From Arion vulgaris (lineage: Eukaryota; Mollusca; Gastropoda; Stylommatophora; Arionidae): DNA of 64,000 nucleotides. The stretch lies in contig CM036754.1 in assembly GCA_020796225.1 (NCBI GenBank), positions 66,146,000 through 66,209,999 of the forward strand, given 5' to 3'. Positions 35,545 through 46,808 of this stretch are shown here, one piece after another. Each line of letters starts with the position of its first letter. The stretch's first letter is position 1. Below the pieces are notes generated by a model. That model did not search any database. It was not told where the DNA came from and saw only the letters and a program-made list of their open reading frames with translations. The position numbers and the translations under genes were made by a program.

Positions 35545-36139
35545 CCTCCAGCGGCTTACGTGGATATACCTGTCCTGGGCATGCGGGTGTTTACGGTAAT
35601 GAGAGAGCGGACAGGCTTGCACCAACAGCATCGATTGTTGGGGAGTTGAAGATATGGATAAGGGGGATATTCTTCGGTCTCTTCGAGACTCTCTGTTGGA
35701 TGAGGACACTAAAATCGATGTTGAATCGATCAAGCGATTTAAGCAGTTTGGAGTTACCCGTTGTTCAAGTCGAACTGGATGCCTGAGAGGCAGAGTGAGA
35801 GGTGTGTTTAATCAGCGAGCCACAGGAACCATCAGTATGCATACTCTTCGATATCTGTTGGGGAGACTGAGCACCTATGGGTCTGCCCGGAGTGCAATGA
35901 TGGCAGTTTAGTAACCAATAACCAATAATTATATCATTATATTAATAATAAATATTTCAGATCCCCTCGCAGCATAGGACTCGACAAACATTCGGTTTCT
36001 ATTTAGCGACGTCCTTTCCAAGTCTTTCAATATCTTCCCTACCACACTGATATTCCTTTACAGCTATCTCCTTTACAAGGTTTCTGGTCATCTTCTATTT
36101 CTTTTTCTGTGGTTTTCAGAATAAGACCCACATTGCTAT

Positions 36140-36400
36140 ATTATTTGCCTGTTTCCCTAATGTATAAGAAAATAATATATGTGTGTGTACATATATTGTA
36201 TATATTCCTCTCGTACTGTTTTACATTACATAGGGCCTGCAAGTAATTTCTCCATACAGCTCTGTCCTGGGAAACTCGTTCAATCTCTTCCATGGAATTG
36301 ATTCCCATATTTTTTGCATCTCTCAGTAAAGTTCGTTTCAGGGCTTTCACAGGACGTCCTCTCTTTCTTGAACCTTTGCCTTCCACTTCAATGCCTGCTT
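36140..36400 (-). mobile_element. L-E LINE C-terminal fragment
   Basis: The reverse strand is open and reads GSRKRGRPVKALKRTLLRDA and ERVSQDRAVWRNYLQALC, a LINE terminal domain. A related fragment lies at 10190-10385. Confidence 0.75.
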
Positions 36401-36945
36401 TGGTATTCTTTGATCATTTCTTCTCAAGGTATGTCCAATATATCTCCATCTTCTCTTTCTTATAACAGATGCTACTAGTGGTTGACCAGACATTTCTTCT
36501 CAAGGTATGTCCAACATATCTCCATCTTCTCCTTCTTATAACAGATGCTACTAGTGGTTGACAGATATTCTCTCAGGTATGTCAACATATCTCCATCTTC
36601 TCCTTCTTATAACAGATGCTACTAGTGGTATGACATTTCCAGGTATGTCAACTATTCCATCTTTCTTCATAAAGTTGTTACTTTTTACCAGACATTTCAT
36701 GTCCAACATATCTCATCTTCTTTCTTATAACAGATGTTACTAGTGGTTGACCAGACATTCTCTCATCCAAATATTCATTTCTCTTATAAGTGTTACTAGT
36801 TGACCAGACATTTCATGTAACATCTCCATCTTCTCCTTCTTATAACAGTGCTACTAGTGGTTGACAGACATTTTTCAAGGTATGTCAACATTTCCATCTT
36901 CTTCATAACGGGCTACTATGGTTGACTAATAAAAATAGATACCAT
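36400..36945. repeat. 73-bp tandem repeat from L-E, about 7 copies
   Basis: The unit holds CAAGGTATGTCCAACATATC, TCCATCTTCTCC and ACAGATGCTACTAGTGG. The first unit is the L-E coding sequence itself. Later units carry many deletions. Confidence 0.8.
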
Positions 36946-37316
36946 CTTGTTATACATATTATTGCTTTTGTCTTTTCTTTTTCAGCATGTTCTAATCAAG
37001 AATATTCCACCGGAGAAAAGCGACCTTCACAGGTGTAAATCGACACAGGTAGGTCGACATGAGACCTGTTACTCACCTGACTGGAATGGCGTACATGAAC
37101 AATGAACAAACACCTGTACAAGTCCGTGCCAACATCAAAGTTGTTTTTTTTTTGGCTACAACAATACAAACTATTTCAATATTCTTTCTGTCTATCAGAT
37201 CCACTTGGAGCATAGGTTGCTACAGCATCCCAGGCGAAGACTTCTTTCTCCTCGCTCATATCGTCCCTCCTAGCTTAAATCTTCCCTACTCACTCCTATC
37301 TTCTCTCCTGGGTCCC
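36946..37316. other. Unassigned sequence
   Basis: No gene or element is recognised. Confidence 0.4.
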
Positions 37317-37317
37317 A

Positions 37318-37460
37318 TCTTCCCTAATGACTCACATCTTCCCTAATGACTCACATCTTCCCTAATGACTCACATCTTCCCTAATGACTCACATCTTCCC
37401 TCCTGGGTCCCATCTTCCCTCCGGGGTCCCATCTTCCCTCCTGGGTGTTATCTATCCTCC
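37318..37460. repeat. 19-bp minisatellite and TC-rich repeats
   Basis: TCTTCCCTAATGACTCACA repeats about 5 times, then CTTCCCTCCTGGGTCCCA-type units follow. Confidence 0.8.
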
Positions 37461-37483
37461 TGGTTCACATCTTCCTCTCACGC

Positions 37484-37656
37484 AGATCGTTATGCCCCTA
37501 CAAGTAGGCCAGCACATCCGATTTCTGCGACGCTTTTTATTTACTAGTATAGCTATCCATGGCCCCTACATCAGTCGCCTCTTACGACATGCCTTGCAAG
37601 TCGCAGTGTTACTATCCTTTGCTTCCCTAGCGAGCCTCGGCACAACACACGGGCGT
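37484..37656 (-). mobile_element. S1 fragment
   Basis: Reverse copy of the 5' two thirds: CAAGTAGGCCAGCACATCCG, CGCCTCTTACGACATGCC, ACAACACACGGGCG. Confidence 0.7.
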
Positions 37657-37939
37657 CACTTCTCAACAAAATCCGAGAGATATATCTGATATGTGTCTCT
37701 GATCTCCATAAACAGCAACAACTAATTTGCTATATTCTGGTAAACACAATCGACAGTGGTCTAGTCGTGACACGGTGCAACTAAGGCACCGCTCCAGCAA
37801 TTTACAAATAAATGCAACTAGACACAATGACAGTAAATATGTTGTTCTGAAATGTCCTTCGACATTTACATCGTGTCTGTATAAACATAAATCAACACCG
37901 AACAATAACATCTTTGTTCTATAATAATAAATATAATAA
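37657..37939. other. Unassigned sequence
   Basis: Nothing is recognised. Confidence 0.4.
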
Positions 37940-38285
37940 TTAGTCCCGACAGAGATGAATTGTCTACGCAGAATGTTGGGAGTATCAAGAAGAAAACTAG
38001 TCACGACAGAGAGGAAGTGTCTACGCAGAATGTTGGGAGTATCAAGAAGAAAACTAGTCACGACAGAGATGAATTGTCTACGCAGAATGCTGGGAGTATC
38101 AAGAAGAAAACTAGTCACGACAGAGAGAGAAGTGTTTCCTACACAGGAATGCTGGGAGTATCAAGAAGAAAACTAGTCACGACAGAGATGAATGTCTACT
38201 CAGAATGCTGGGAGTATCAAGAAGAAAACTAGTCACGACAGAGAGAAGTGTTCACAGAAGCTGGGAGTATCAAGAAGAGACCGGT
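37940..38285. repeat. 57-bp minisatellite grown from L-D coding sequence, about 6 copies
   Basis: The unit encodes MNCLRRMLGVSRRKLVT in one plus-strand frame (19-residue period), matching the L-D protein segment at 27960-28346. The DNA unit contains CTACGCAGAATGTTGGGAGT and AAGAAAACTAGTCACGACAG. Confidence 0.85.
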
Positions 38286-38340
38286 TTAGAAAAGAAGACA
38301 GGAGAAAAAAGTGGGCAGAACTTCAGTACTGAACTTTAAA

Positions 38341-38840
38341 ATAAAATTGTCCAAATGCGAAGAATTGACTTCATTACACTAGGTTTCCCTATATGGCTCC
38401 ATCCCTGTCGGCAGAGATAGCATTCCATCTGCTGAGAGCATTCCATCCCTGTCGGCAGAGATAGCATTCCATCTGCTGAGAGCATTGCATCCCTGTCGGC
38501 AAAGATAGCATTCCATCTGCTGAGAGCATTGCATCCCTGTCGGCAGAGATAGCATTCCATCTGCTGAGAGCATTGCATCCCTGTCGGCAGAGATAGCATT
38601 CCATCTGCTGAGAGCATTGCATCCCTGTCGGCAGAGATAGCATTCCATCTGCTGAGAGCATTCCATCCCTGTCGGCAGAGATAGCATTCCATCTGCTGAG
38701 AGCATTCCATCCCTGTCGGCAGAGATAGCATTCCATCTGCTGGAGCATTCATCCTGTCGGCAGAGATAGCATTCCATCTGCTGAGAGCATTGCATCCCTG
38801 TCGGCAGAGATAGCATTCCATCTGCTGAGACATTGCAATC
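38341..38840. repeat. 44-bp minisatellite grown from S7, about 10 copies
   Basis: The unit contains CCATCTGCTGAGAGCATTGC and CCCTGTCGGCAGAGATAGC. The left flank GAATTGACTTCATTACACTA and the first unit align with S7 at 39818-39905. Long open frames in all minus-strand phases are artefacts of the repeat. Confidence 0.85.
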
Positions 38841-38849
38841 ACTTGTTCG

Positions 38850-39450
38850 GCTGACGATTGGGATATCTGCTACGAGACTTCAGTATGACAGGTAAACGAT
38901 GAACCACTTCGTCATTGAGACCCTGGACTGAACTTCATCAGAACAGCATTTCAAGTTCGACCACATAAGCAAATTGTCAAGAGACAGTGTGCACCAAAGA
39001 GTAATGCTACTCCGATACAGTGAATACAAAGCAACAAGGCCGTTCACGCAAAAGGTGGATCTCACATAACACAGGCGACGAAAAACACCGTTTATGGAGC
39101 GCACACAAAAGCTGTTCTAGAAATCTCTTATCCAGCCGCTGTGAGGTAAAACATCATGACAGAACAGAATAATAATTAGTCAATGTTATATGTTTAAACT
39201 CGAACTGCTAATTACGAAAATAGGTTAATCGTGTGTAACTAGTTATATATGATAATATTTAATAGAGGAGTTTTAGAGTCGTACAACCCAGACGTTGACC
39301 AGAGAGATGCATGTCGATATTGTTACAGCACGGAAAGAAGGACATACCAAACATGCAAAAAGATGAAGTAATCAACATCGGTCTGGCATGTTGGGCAGTT
39401 GGATACAGTTGGATTTGTGGTGGCGGGTATTAGAGCAGTGTAGTGGGGGA
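38850..39450. other. Unassigned sequence
   Basis: No gene or element is recognised. Confidence 0.4.
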
Positions 39451-39451
39451 C

Positions 39452-39795
39452 TGCCTAGAGTAGTTGATAGTAGCTCGGCCTGCTAGCTGTGAGACGCCTC
39501 ATAGCTCGGGTTCGAACCTACTGTCCGGCATTTGTTCGAGTCCCTGGTCTTACTCAGGACGATAACGTGAGTACCTCTGAAGTCGGAGAAAATCTGCCTG
39601 TATGGCGAGGAATACTAATTACGAGTACATTGAGCACACGGCTGCCAGTGTAAAGTAATTTACAATGTGCACGCTGCTGCCATTGTAAGAAATTGGAAAA
39701 ACGGATTTTCACGCAAAAATCAGTTTCAGAGATGAAACTTCGTCTGAGTTGAAAGCGGACGAAAGAAAGAAAAAGCACATGGACATGTTGAGTGC
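39452..39795 (+). mobile_element. S9 tRNA-like SINE
   Basis: The head at 39452-39535 has AGAGTAGTTGATAGTAGCTC and a consensus B box, GGGTTCGAACC. Acceptor-stem pairing is poor, so it is unlikely to be a working tRNA gene. The body extent is a guess. Confidence 0.5.
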
Positions 39796-39799
39796 TATG

Positions 39800-40065
39800 A
39801 TGATAAATGGGTCTAAAACGAATGATTGACTTCATTGCACCGGGTTTTACCACATATGGCTCGTTTTCTCTTCGCAGAAATGGCACGCTATCTGCCGAAA
39901 GTATTGCAAAAAGCACGAACTCCGCCAACAATCCTAGGGATCTCTGGGGAAAAAATGCATTCGTAAACAAAACGGCGCGGTCCAGATTTGAACTCACGAC
40001 CTTTGAAAACACAAGGCAAACGGCGTAACCACTTAGCCAAAGAGATGCTTTGATCATAATCCTCA
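39800..40065 (-). mobile_element. S7 tRNA-derived SINE
   Basis: The reverse strand starts at 40065 with TCTCTTTGGCTAAGTGGTTA (A box) and GTGAGTTCAAATC (B box), then runs into the body shared with 38341-38410. Confidence 0.7.
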
Positions 40066-40129
40066 TATAACTGATATGATAATAAATATTTTGTTAATAA
40101 CTATGACACCATCTTGTGCAGCTTTGAGA

Positions 40130-40400
40130 GCCGCGGTAGTGTAGTTGTTAGTGAACTCGCTTCTTAGGCTAGTGGTCCGAGTTCAATTCTACAGTGCATG
40201 TGTCATATTTTTCCGACCGTAACGGCTCTTAAGTTGACCCAGCATCAATTTGGAACCAAGCAAATCACTGGGAAGTAAGACGTCCGGTGTGATATTAGTC
40301 ATATCACCCAACGTGTGCCGATGGTCAATAAAAAAATATGGACCTAACACCGAATTACCCAATATACCACGATGTATGAAAAAGGGTTCTTTTATTTTAC
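40130..40400 (+). mobile_element. S6 tRNA-derived SINE
   Basis: Head GCGGTAGTGTAGTTGTTAGT and B-box-like CGAGTTCAATTC, with body CCGTAACGGCTCTTAAG and TGCCGATGGTCAATA. It matches 57465-57905. Confidence 0.75.
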
Positions 40401-40734
40401 TGTATTTACCAACTAGTATATGATGTTATTGTGTGATGTAGTACTTCAGTAAGCACTCCAGTACTATTTACGATTACAACAACGCATATTAACGTGTGGG
40501 AATGAGAGAAAAAAACTACATACATACACCGAGAGAAAGAGAAAGATGGTGGAAGATAAATAGCACAGAAAACATGTACTAGAGCCACACGTAGAATTGT
40601 AGGTGATGGACAGTAAATTTGGCTTTTAATGAGGGAAAAATATTTGATGGTTAGTTTCAACTTTTCTTCTAATACACAGCATCATTTATTCTTCAATAGC
40701 AGTAATTAATAGCCTTAACCGAATTACAATTTTT
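40401..40734. other. Unassigned sequence
   Basis: Nothing is recognised. Confidence 0.4.
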
Positions 40735-41515
40735 GGGTTTTTTTCTGTGTGACAGTGTTTGGTTTTTTCTGTGACAGTGTTTGGTTTTTTCTGTGACAGT
40801 GTTTGGTTTTTTTCTGTGACAGTGTTTGGTTTTTTCTGTGACAGTGTTTGGTTTTTTCTGTGACAGTGTTTGGTTTTTTTCTGTGACAGTGTTTGGTTTT
40901 TCTGTGACAGTGTTTGGTTTTTTCTGTGACAGTGTTTGGTTTTTTTTCTGTGACAGTGTTTGGTTTTTTTTCTGTGACAGTGTTTGGTTTTTTTTCTGTG
41001 ACAGTGTTTGGATTTTCTGTGACAGTGTTTGGTCGTTTTTTTTAGGATGTGTTTGGTTTTTTCTTTATAGGACAGTGTTTGGTTTTCTAGGACAGTGTTT
41101 GATTTTTTTTTCTAGGACAGTGTTTGGTTTTTCTAGGACAGTGTTTGATTTTTTCTAGGACAGTGTTTGGTTTTTTCTGGACAGTGTTTGGTTTTTTTAT
41201 AGGGCAGTGTTTGGTTTTTTTATAGGACAGTGTTTGGTTTTTTTATAGGACAGTGTTTGGTTTTTTTTATAGGACAGTGTTTGTTTTTTTTGGACAGTGT
41301 TTGGTTTTTCTAGTGACAGTGTTTGATTTTTTCTGTGACAGTTTTTTTTTTCTGTGACAGTGTTTGGTTTTTTTTAGGACAGTGTTTGGTTTTTTTTTTC
41401 TTTTGGTGACAGTGTTTGGTTTTTTCTGTGACAGTGTTTGGTTTTTTCTGTGACAGTGTTTGGTTTTTTTCTGTGACAGTGTTTGGTTTTTTCTGTGACA
41501 GTGTTTGGTTTTTCC
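40735..41515. repeat. GTTTGGTTTTTTCTGTGACA minisatellite, about 36 copies
   Basis: The unit is about 22 bp, with a T-run of variable length and two variant cores (CTGTGACAGTG and ATAGGACAGTG). The plus-strand open frame FCDSVWF is a by-product. Confidence 0.95.
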
Positions 41516-41562
41516 GTACTCAATTAACGTGTTACAACTTTATGTAATGTGACCCATTCTTG

Positions 41563-44178
41563 ATTGATTGATAGGATCATCATCGTTGCAATTAAGTGAG
41601 TAACCATGTGCTCCTCTCTTTCTTACACATGAAGATCTCAGCGACAGTGCACGTAATAATTGGCAAGGGTTCCCGGTGTCATTTAGATGATAATGAAAAA
41701 TATTTTGTTGAAATTTTATTTTTTAATCTTTCTAATGAATTTTACCAGAAGCAGCGTCTTTCCAGCCTGATCTTCTCGATTTTTAACTGCCAAGAGTTCT
41801 TTTACGTGCTCGACTTGAAAATGAGAACTACGTCACCGATAGGACTAGGAACTCAATCTCACCTACACTGAGATAGGACTAGGAACTCGATCTCACTACA
41901 CTGAGATAGGACTAGGAACTCGATCTCATCTACACTGAGATAGGACTAGGAACTCGATCTCATCTACACTGAGATAGGACTAGGAACTCGATCTCACCTA
42001 CACTGAGATGACTAGGAACCATCTCACTACACTGAGATAGGACTAGGAACTCGATCTCACCTACACTGAGATAGGACTAGGAACTCGATCTCATCTACAC
42101 TGAGATAGGACTAGGAACTCGATCTCATCTACACTGAGATAGGACTAGGAACTCGATCTCATCTACACTGAGATAGGACTAGGAACTCGATCTCATCTAC
42201 ACTGAGATAGGACTAGGAACTCGATCTCATCTACACTGAGATAGGACTAGGAACTCGATCTCATCTACACTGAGATAGGACTAGGAACTCGATCTCATCT
42301 ACACTGAGATAGGACTAGGAACTCGATCTCATCTACACTGAGATAGAACTAGGAACTCGATCTCATCTACACTGAGATAGGACTAGGAACTCGATCTCAT
42401 CTACACTGAGATAGGACTAGGAACTCGATCTCATCTACACTGAGATAGGACTAGGAACTCGATCTCATCTACACTGAGATAGGACTAGGAACTCGATCTC
42501 ATCTACACTGAGATAGGACTAGGAACTCGATCTCATCTACACTGAGATAGGACTAGGAACTCGATCTCATCTACACTGAGATAGGACTAGGAACTCGATC
42601 TCATCTACACTGAGATAGGACTAGGAACTCGATCTCATCTACACTGAGATAGGACTAGGAACTCGATCTCATCTACACTGAGATAGGACTAGGAACTCGA
42701 TCTCATCTACACTGAGATAGGACTAGGAACTCGATCTCATCTACACTGAGATAGGACTAGGAACTCGATCTCATCTACACTGAGATAGGACTAGGAACTC
42801 GATCTCATCTACACTGAGATAGGACTAGGAACTCGATCTCATCTACACTGAGATAGGACTAGGAACTCGATCTCATCTACACTGAGATAGGACTAGGAAC
42901 TCGATCTCATCTACACTGAGATAGGACTAGGAACTCGATCTCATCTACACTGAGATAGGACTAGGAACTCGATCTCATCTACACTGAGATAGGACTAGGA
43001 ACTCGATCTCATCTACACTGAGATAGGACTAGGAACTCGATCTCATCTACACTGAGATAGGACTAGGAACTCGATCTCATCTACACTGAGATAGGACTAG
43101 GAACTCGATCTCACTACACTGAGATAGGACTAGGAACTCGATCTCACTACACTGAGATAGGACTAGGAACTCGATCTCATCTACACTGAGATAGGACTAG
43201 GAACTCGATCTCATCTACACTGAGATAGGACTAGGAACTCGATCTCATCTACACTGAGATAGGACTAGGAACTCGATCTCATCTACACTGAGATAGGACT
43301 AGGAACTCGATCTCATCTACACTGAGATAGGACTAGGAACTCGATCTCATCTACACTGAGATAGGACTAGGAACTCGATCTCATCTACACTGAGATAGGA
43401 CTAGGAACTCGATCTCATCTACACTGAGATAGGACTAGGAACTCGATCTCATCTACACTGAGATAGGACTAGGAACTCGATCTCATCTACACTGAGATAG
43501 GACTAGGAACTCGATCTCACCTTCACTGAGATAGGACTAGGAACTCGATCTCATCTACACTGAGATAGGACTAGGAACTCGATCTCATCTACACTGAGAT
43601 AGGACTAGGAACTCGATCTCATCTACACTGAGATAGGACTAGGAACTCGATCTCATCTACACTGAGATAGGACTAGGAACTCGATCTCATCTACACTGAG
43701 ATAGGACTAGGAACTCGATCTCATCTACACTGAGATAGGACTAGGAACTCGATCTCATCTACACTGAGATAGGACTAGGAACTCGATCTCATCTACACTG
43801 AGATAGGACTAGGAACTCGATCTCATCTACACTGAGATAGGACTAGGAACTCGATCTCATCTACACTGAGATAGGACTAGGAACTCGATCTCATCTACAC
43901 TGAGATAGGACTAGGAACTCGATCTCACTAACTGAGATAGGACTAGGAACTCGATCTTATCTACACTGAGATAGGACTAGGAACTCGATCTCATCTACAC
44001 TGAGATAGGACTAGGAACTCGATCTCATCTACACTGAGATAGGACTAGGAACTCGATCTCATCTACACTGAGATCAGCCATCTCTGGAAAAATATCCCGA
44101 TGGCTCCACGAGGGAGCGAACTGAGTACCTTTGGCACGAGAGGCGAACATCTAACCAATTACTACACCACATAGACCC
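41563..44178 (-). mobile_element. S3 SINE carrying an internal 34-bp array
   Basis: S3 in reverse orientation: tail and body at 41563-41840, then the array, then the rest of S3 (GGAAAAATATCCCGATGGCT, GAGGGAGCGAACTGAGTACC) and the tRNA-like head, ending at CACATAGACC near 44178. Single-copy S3 elements elsewhere have one unit, so this copy is about 2.2 kb larger. Confidence 0.85.
41838..44075. repeat. 34-bp minisatellite inside S3, about 66 copies
   Basis: The unit contains AGGACTAGGAACTCGATCTC and ATCTACACTGAGAT, with a GATCTCA ... TGAGATC inverted repeat. It is very homogeneous, apart from a few CACC or deletion variants near the ends and at about 43115 and 43925. Confidence 0.95.
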
Positions 44179-44179
44179 C

Positions 44180-44433
44180 GCCTTCTTCGAACGTCCACAT
44201 CGATCACTTGTTAACCAATCTGTGTGATTTGTATGTGATCTGAGCTAACAGCGATTGTACATTGTGCCAGTTATGTGCGTACAAGTAGACCAGCACTTCT
44301 GATTTCTGCATCGCTTGTTTATTTACTAGGTAGCTTCCTAGTTCCTACATTAGTCACCTCTGTGTGACATGCCTTGTAGATCGCAGTGGTACTATTCTTT
44401 GCTTTTCTTGCAGGCCCCGACAACACACGGGCC
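44180..44433 (-). mobile_element. S1 SINE-like element
   Basis: Reverse copy adjoining the S3 head: TTCTTCGAACGTCCACATCG, GTAGACCAGCACTTCTGATT, ACAACACACGGGCC. Confidence 0.7.
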
Positions 44434-44984
44434 ACATAGACCATTACATGTTCTTACATTGAACATTTGATGGGGAGATGACACTTGATCTGAATGTGAA
44501 TCAACCTACGTAGATGATACAGAAACAACAAGATACAATATTGTGAGAAAACATTTTAGTTAAAACAACACATTCCGCCCGTGTCCAGCTGATGACTGAT
44601 AAACAGTGACTGATTAAGTCAATTCTAGCCAATCCAACATTGCAACTCATGAAGAAAGAATAACAACAACAGAATTGAAAATGGACCAGCTCTGAAGTGC
44701 AGTTGTTGCCCAGCGTTTGCTGTCAGAAAAGTCAACATAATTATGACAATATTTCTGTATTATTATTACGTTGACAAACTTGAGAAAGATAAAAGCAAAG
44801 GGAGATTACAATTAGATTATCTTGTCATGTCCGGTCTAGTAGCCAGTGATGTAACATTAAGCATACTTGAATTATTTCGCTGTAATGTTGCAAGTATCTT
44901 GTAATATTGTAGTATCGTACAGTTTTGCAATGTTTGAAGTAACTTGTAATATTGTAATGTTCAACTTGTGATGTTGTCGTCCAT
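44434..44984. other. Unassigned sequence
   Basis: No gene is seen. A short imperfect repeat (GTAATATTGTAGT / GTAATATTGTAATG) is near 44890-44965. Confidence 0.4.
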
Positions 44985-45235
44985 GTTTTGCCGGGGCTCG
45001 CAAAGGGAGCAAAGAATAGTAGCACTGCGACCTACAAGGCATGTCGTAAGAGGCGACTGAGGTAGGGATCTTGGTAAGCTACCCTAGTAAATAAAAAGCG
45101 TCGCAGAAATTGGATGTGCTGGCCTATTGTAGGCGCCTAACTGGCATAACGTACAATCGCTCTTAGGCTTGGATCACATAGAAATCACAAATAGTGGTTT
45201 AAAAGTGGTCAATATTGGGCGATCGAAGAAGAGGT
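44985..45235 (+). mobile_element. S1 SINE-like element
   Basis: Sense copy: TTTTGCCGGGGCTCGCAAAG, CATGTCGTAAGAGGCGACTG, AAATTGGATGTGCTGGCCTA, ending CGAAGAAGAGG. Confidence 0.75.
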
Positions 45236-45304
45236 AATGTTGTAATGTTTACAGTAAAAAAAACCAAATAATCGAATGTATAAAGTAACTTGCAATATCC
45301 AATT

Positions 45305-45860
45305 GTCTCTCGATATTTTGTCTAAGATCAAAGTGTAGTGTCCACTTCATCTCGGCCTAAAGGTGTGAGTCTTCATAGAACCAGTAGGCAACTAACTTGA
45401 CCTTTTGTCTAAGATTAAAGTGTAGTGTCCACTTAATCTCGGCCTAAAGGTGTGAGTCTTCATAGAGCCAGTAGGCAACTAACTTGATATTTTGTCTAAG
45501 ATCAAAGTGTAGTGTCCACTTCATCTCGGCCTAAAGGTGTGAGTCTTCATGGGGCCAGTAGGCACTAACTTGATATTTTGTCTAAGATTAAAGTGTAGTG
45601 TCCACTTGATCTCGGCCTAAAGGTGTGAGTCTTCATAGAGCCAGTAGGCAACTAACTTGATATTTTGTCTAAGATCAAAGTGTAGTGTCCACTTCATCTC
45701 GGTCTAAAGGTGTGAGTCTTCATGGAGCCAGTAGGCAACTAACTTGATATTTTGTCTAAGATTAAAGTGTAGTGTCCACTTAATCTCGGCCTAAAGGTGT
45801 GAGTCTTCATAGAACCAGTAGGCAACTAACTCGATATTTTGTCTAAGATTAAAGTGTAAC
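45305..45860. repeat. 87-bp tandem repeat, about 6 copies
   Basis: The unit contains GATATTTTGTCTAAGATCAA, CTCGGCCTAAAGGTGTGAGT and CAGTAGGCAACTAACTTG. Variants (ATCAAAG / ATTAAAG, CTTCATC / CTTAATC) alternate, hinting at a 174-bp dimer. Confidence 0.9.
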
Positions 45861-45934
45861 TCACAATAGCTACGTATCGTGGTTGAGGGTTTGATGCCTC
45901 ATAATCTTTCAGACTATATCGTTGGAATCGAACT

Positions 45935-46060
45935 CTAGTGTCTAACCTGCCGAACAGACTCGAAGGTAAGGCCAGACCTCAAAGGGCAGATTTTTGGCAT
46001 GAGTTGGTTGAAGAGTCTCTGCTGCCTAACCAGGGGGATAACCCAAGACACACGAGAGAT
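45935..46060 (+). mobile_element. Possible L-A 3' end remnant
   Basis: A FWHELVEESLLPNQG reading resembles the L-A terminal WHELVEGLCPNLG. It is short and weak. Confidence 0.4.
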
Positions 46061-46580
46061 AGAGATGGGGATGCCATACGTCCTCAGTTTTGCGGACACG
46101 TCCTCGTTTCACGAGTAAATCTGAGCGTCCACAACGAATTATGGAAATTCATTTACTTGTCCGCAATTTTACAAGCCAATACAAAATTAACACTTATTCA
46201 GCGACATCATGTGGTAACCACGTGGCAACTGCGTAAGTAAAATTTGGTTGTCAAACTTGATACTCCAAACAGAATCTACAATATTTGGAAAACTACCAAG
46301 ATTCATAAGAGCAAACAAAGCATGAATGCACATTCGTGCGCTTGTTCCCTTTTATATCAGTTAGTTGACCTGATGACCACCATCCGCCTGTAGCAGAAAA
46401 CTGTGTTTGGCTTCAGCGCCCGTCTTTCTTTAATACTAAAGTGATGTGATCAGCAATGTAATCTGGAGAAATTTACATCCCCCATCTGAAAATCTAGTAC
46501 AATCGCAAAAAAGTAGTGTTAACTATATTGAATACTGTAGGAGTAGTTAAATTTACACTGAAATCATGAAGATAGCACAG
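46061..46580. other. Unassigned sequence
   Basis: No gene is recognised. It may be the decayed upstream part of the hAT relic, but I see no motif. Confidence 0.35.
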
Positions 46581-46808
46581 TTCTTCTTTGCTATTTCAGC
46601 AGACAATGCTTCGGTAGAAAGACTATTTTCTTGAATCCATTCCCAATGGACCAATAAGAGAGACCGTCTTAGCGTGGATTCAGTGAAGTCAATTTCACTT
46701 GTAAAATTTAATATCAAACATTTCACATGCATGCAATTTTATGGACATTTGATGCAAACGAAAGACAATTCTAAAAGAAGATCAGGTCATCAGAAAAACA
46801 CAATTTAA
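46581..46808 (+). pseudogene. hAT transposase C-terminal dimerisation relic
   Basis: One frame reads SADNASVERLFS, a stop at 46632-46634, then WTNKRDRLSVDSVKS and LVKFNIK, ending at a TAA near 46806. SA(D/N)xxSVERLFS...R(x)RL...L(x)(x)F/N is the hallmark of the hAT family C-terminal dimerisation domain. Nothing recognisable of the catalytic core remains upstream, and the in-frame stop makes it non-functional. No terminal inverted repeats were found. Confidence 0.75.

Larger units (their letters stand above)
33130..35930 (+). mobile_element. RNase H-bearing LINE, ORF2 relic (I/Nimb-like)
   Basis: This is the longest LINE coding relic in the window. In order it has a pre-RT region (FLQPPWWNENVEK near 33230), a linker, the reverse transcriptase, an RNase H (YTDGSVQRG near 35275, MEVEAV near 35397, FDSQSM near 35467, PGHAGVYGNERADRLA across a shift near 35575-35620), and a tail ending in VCPECN near 35885. 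The endonuclease is absent, so the copy is 5'-truncated. At least five frame breaks make it dead. An RT plus C-terminal RNase H without LTRs points to the I superfamily, and Nimb-like elements are known from snails. The clade is my inference. Confidence 0.85.

Noticed and set aside
38336..38842. Three overlapping minus-strand frames of up to 168 residues
   Set aside because: All are phases of one 44-bp array derived from a SINE.
39452..39535. Possible genuine tRNA gene
   Set aside because: The B box is good, but acceptor and anticodon stems do not pair convincingly. A SINE head fits better.
41838..44075. CRISPR-like array (34-bp repeats)
   Set aside because: The units are contiguous without unique spacers and lie inside a SINE in a eukaryotic genome.
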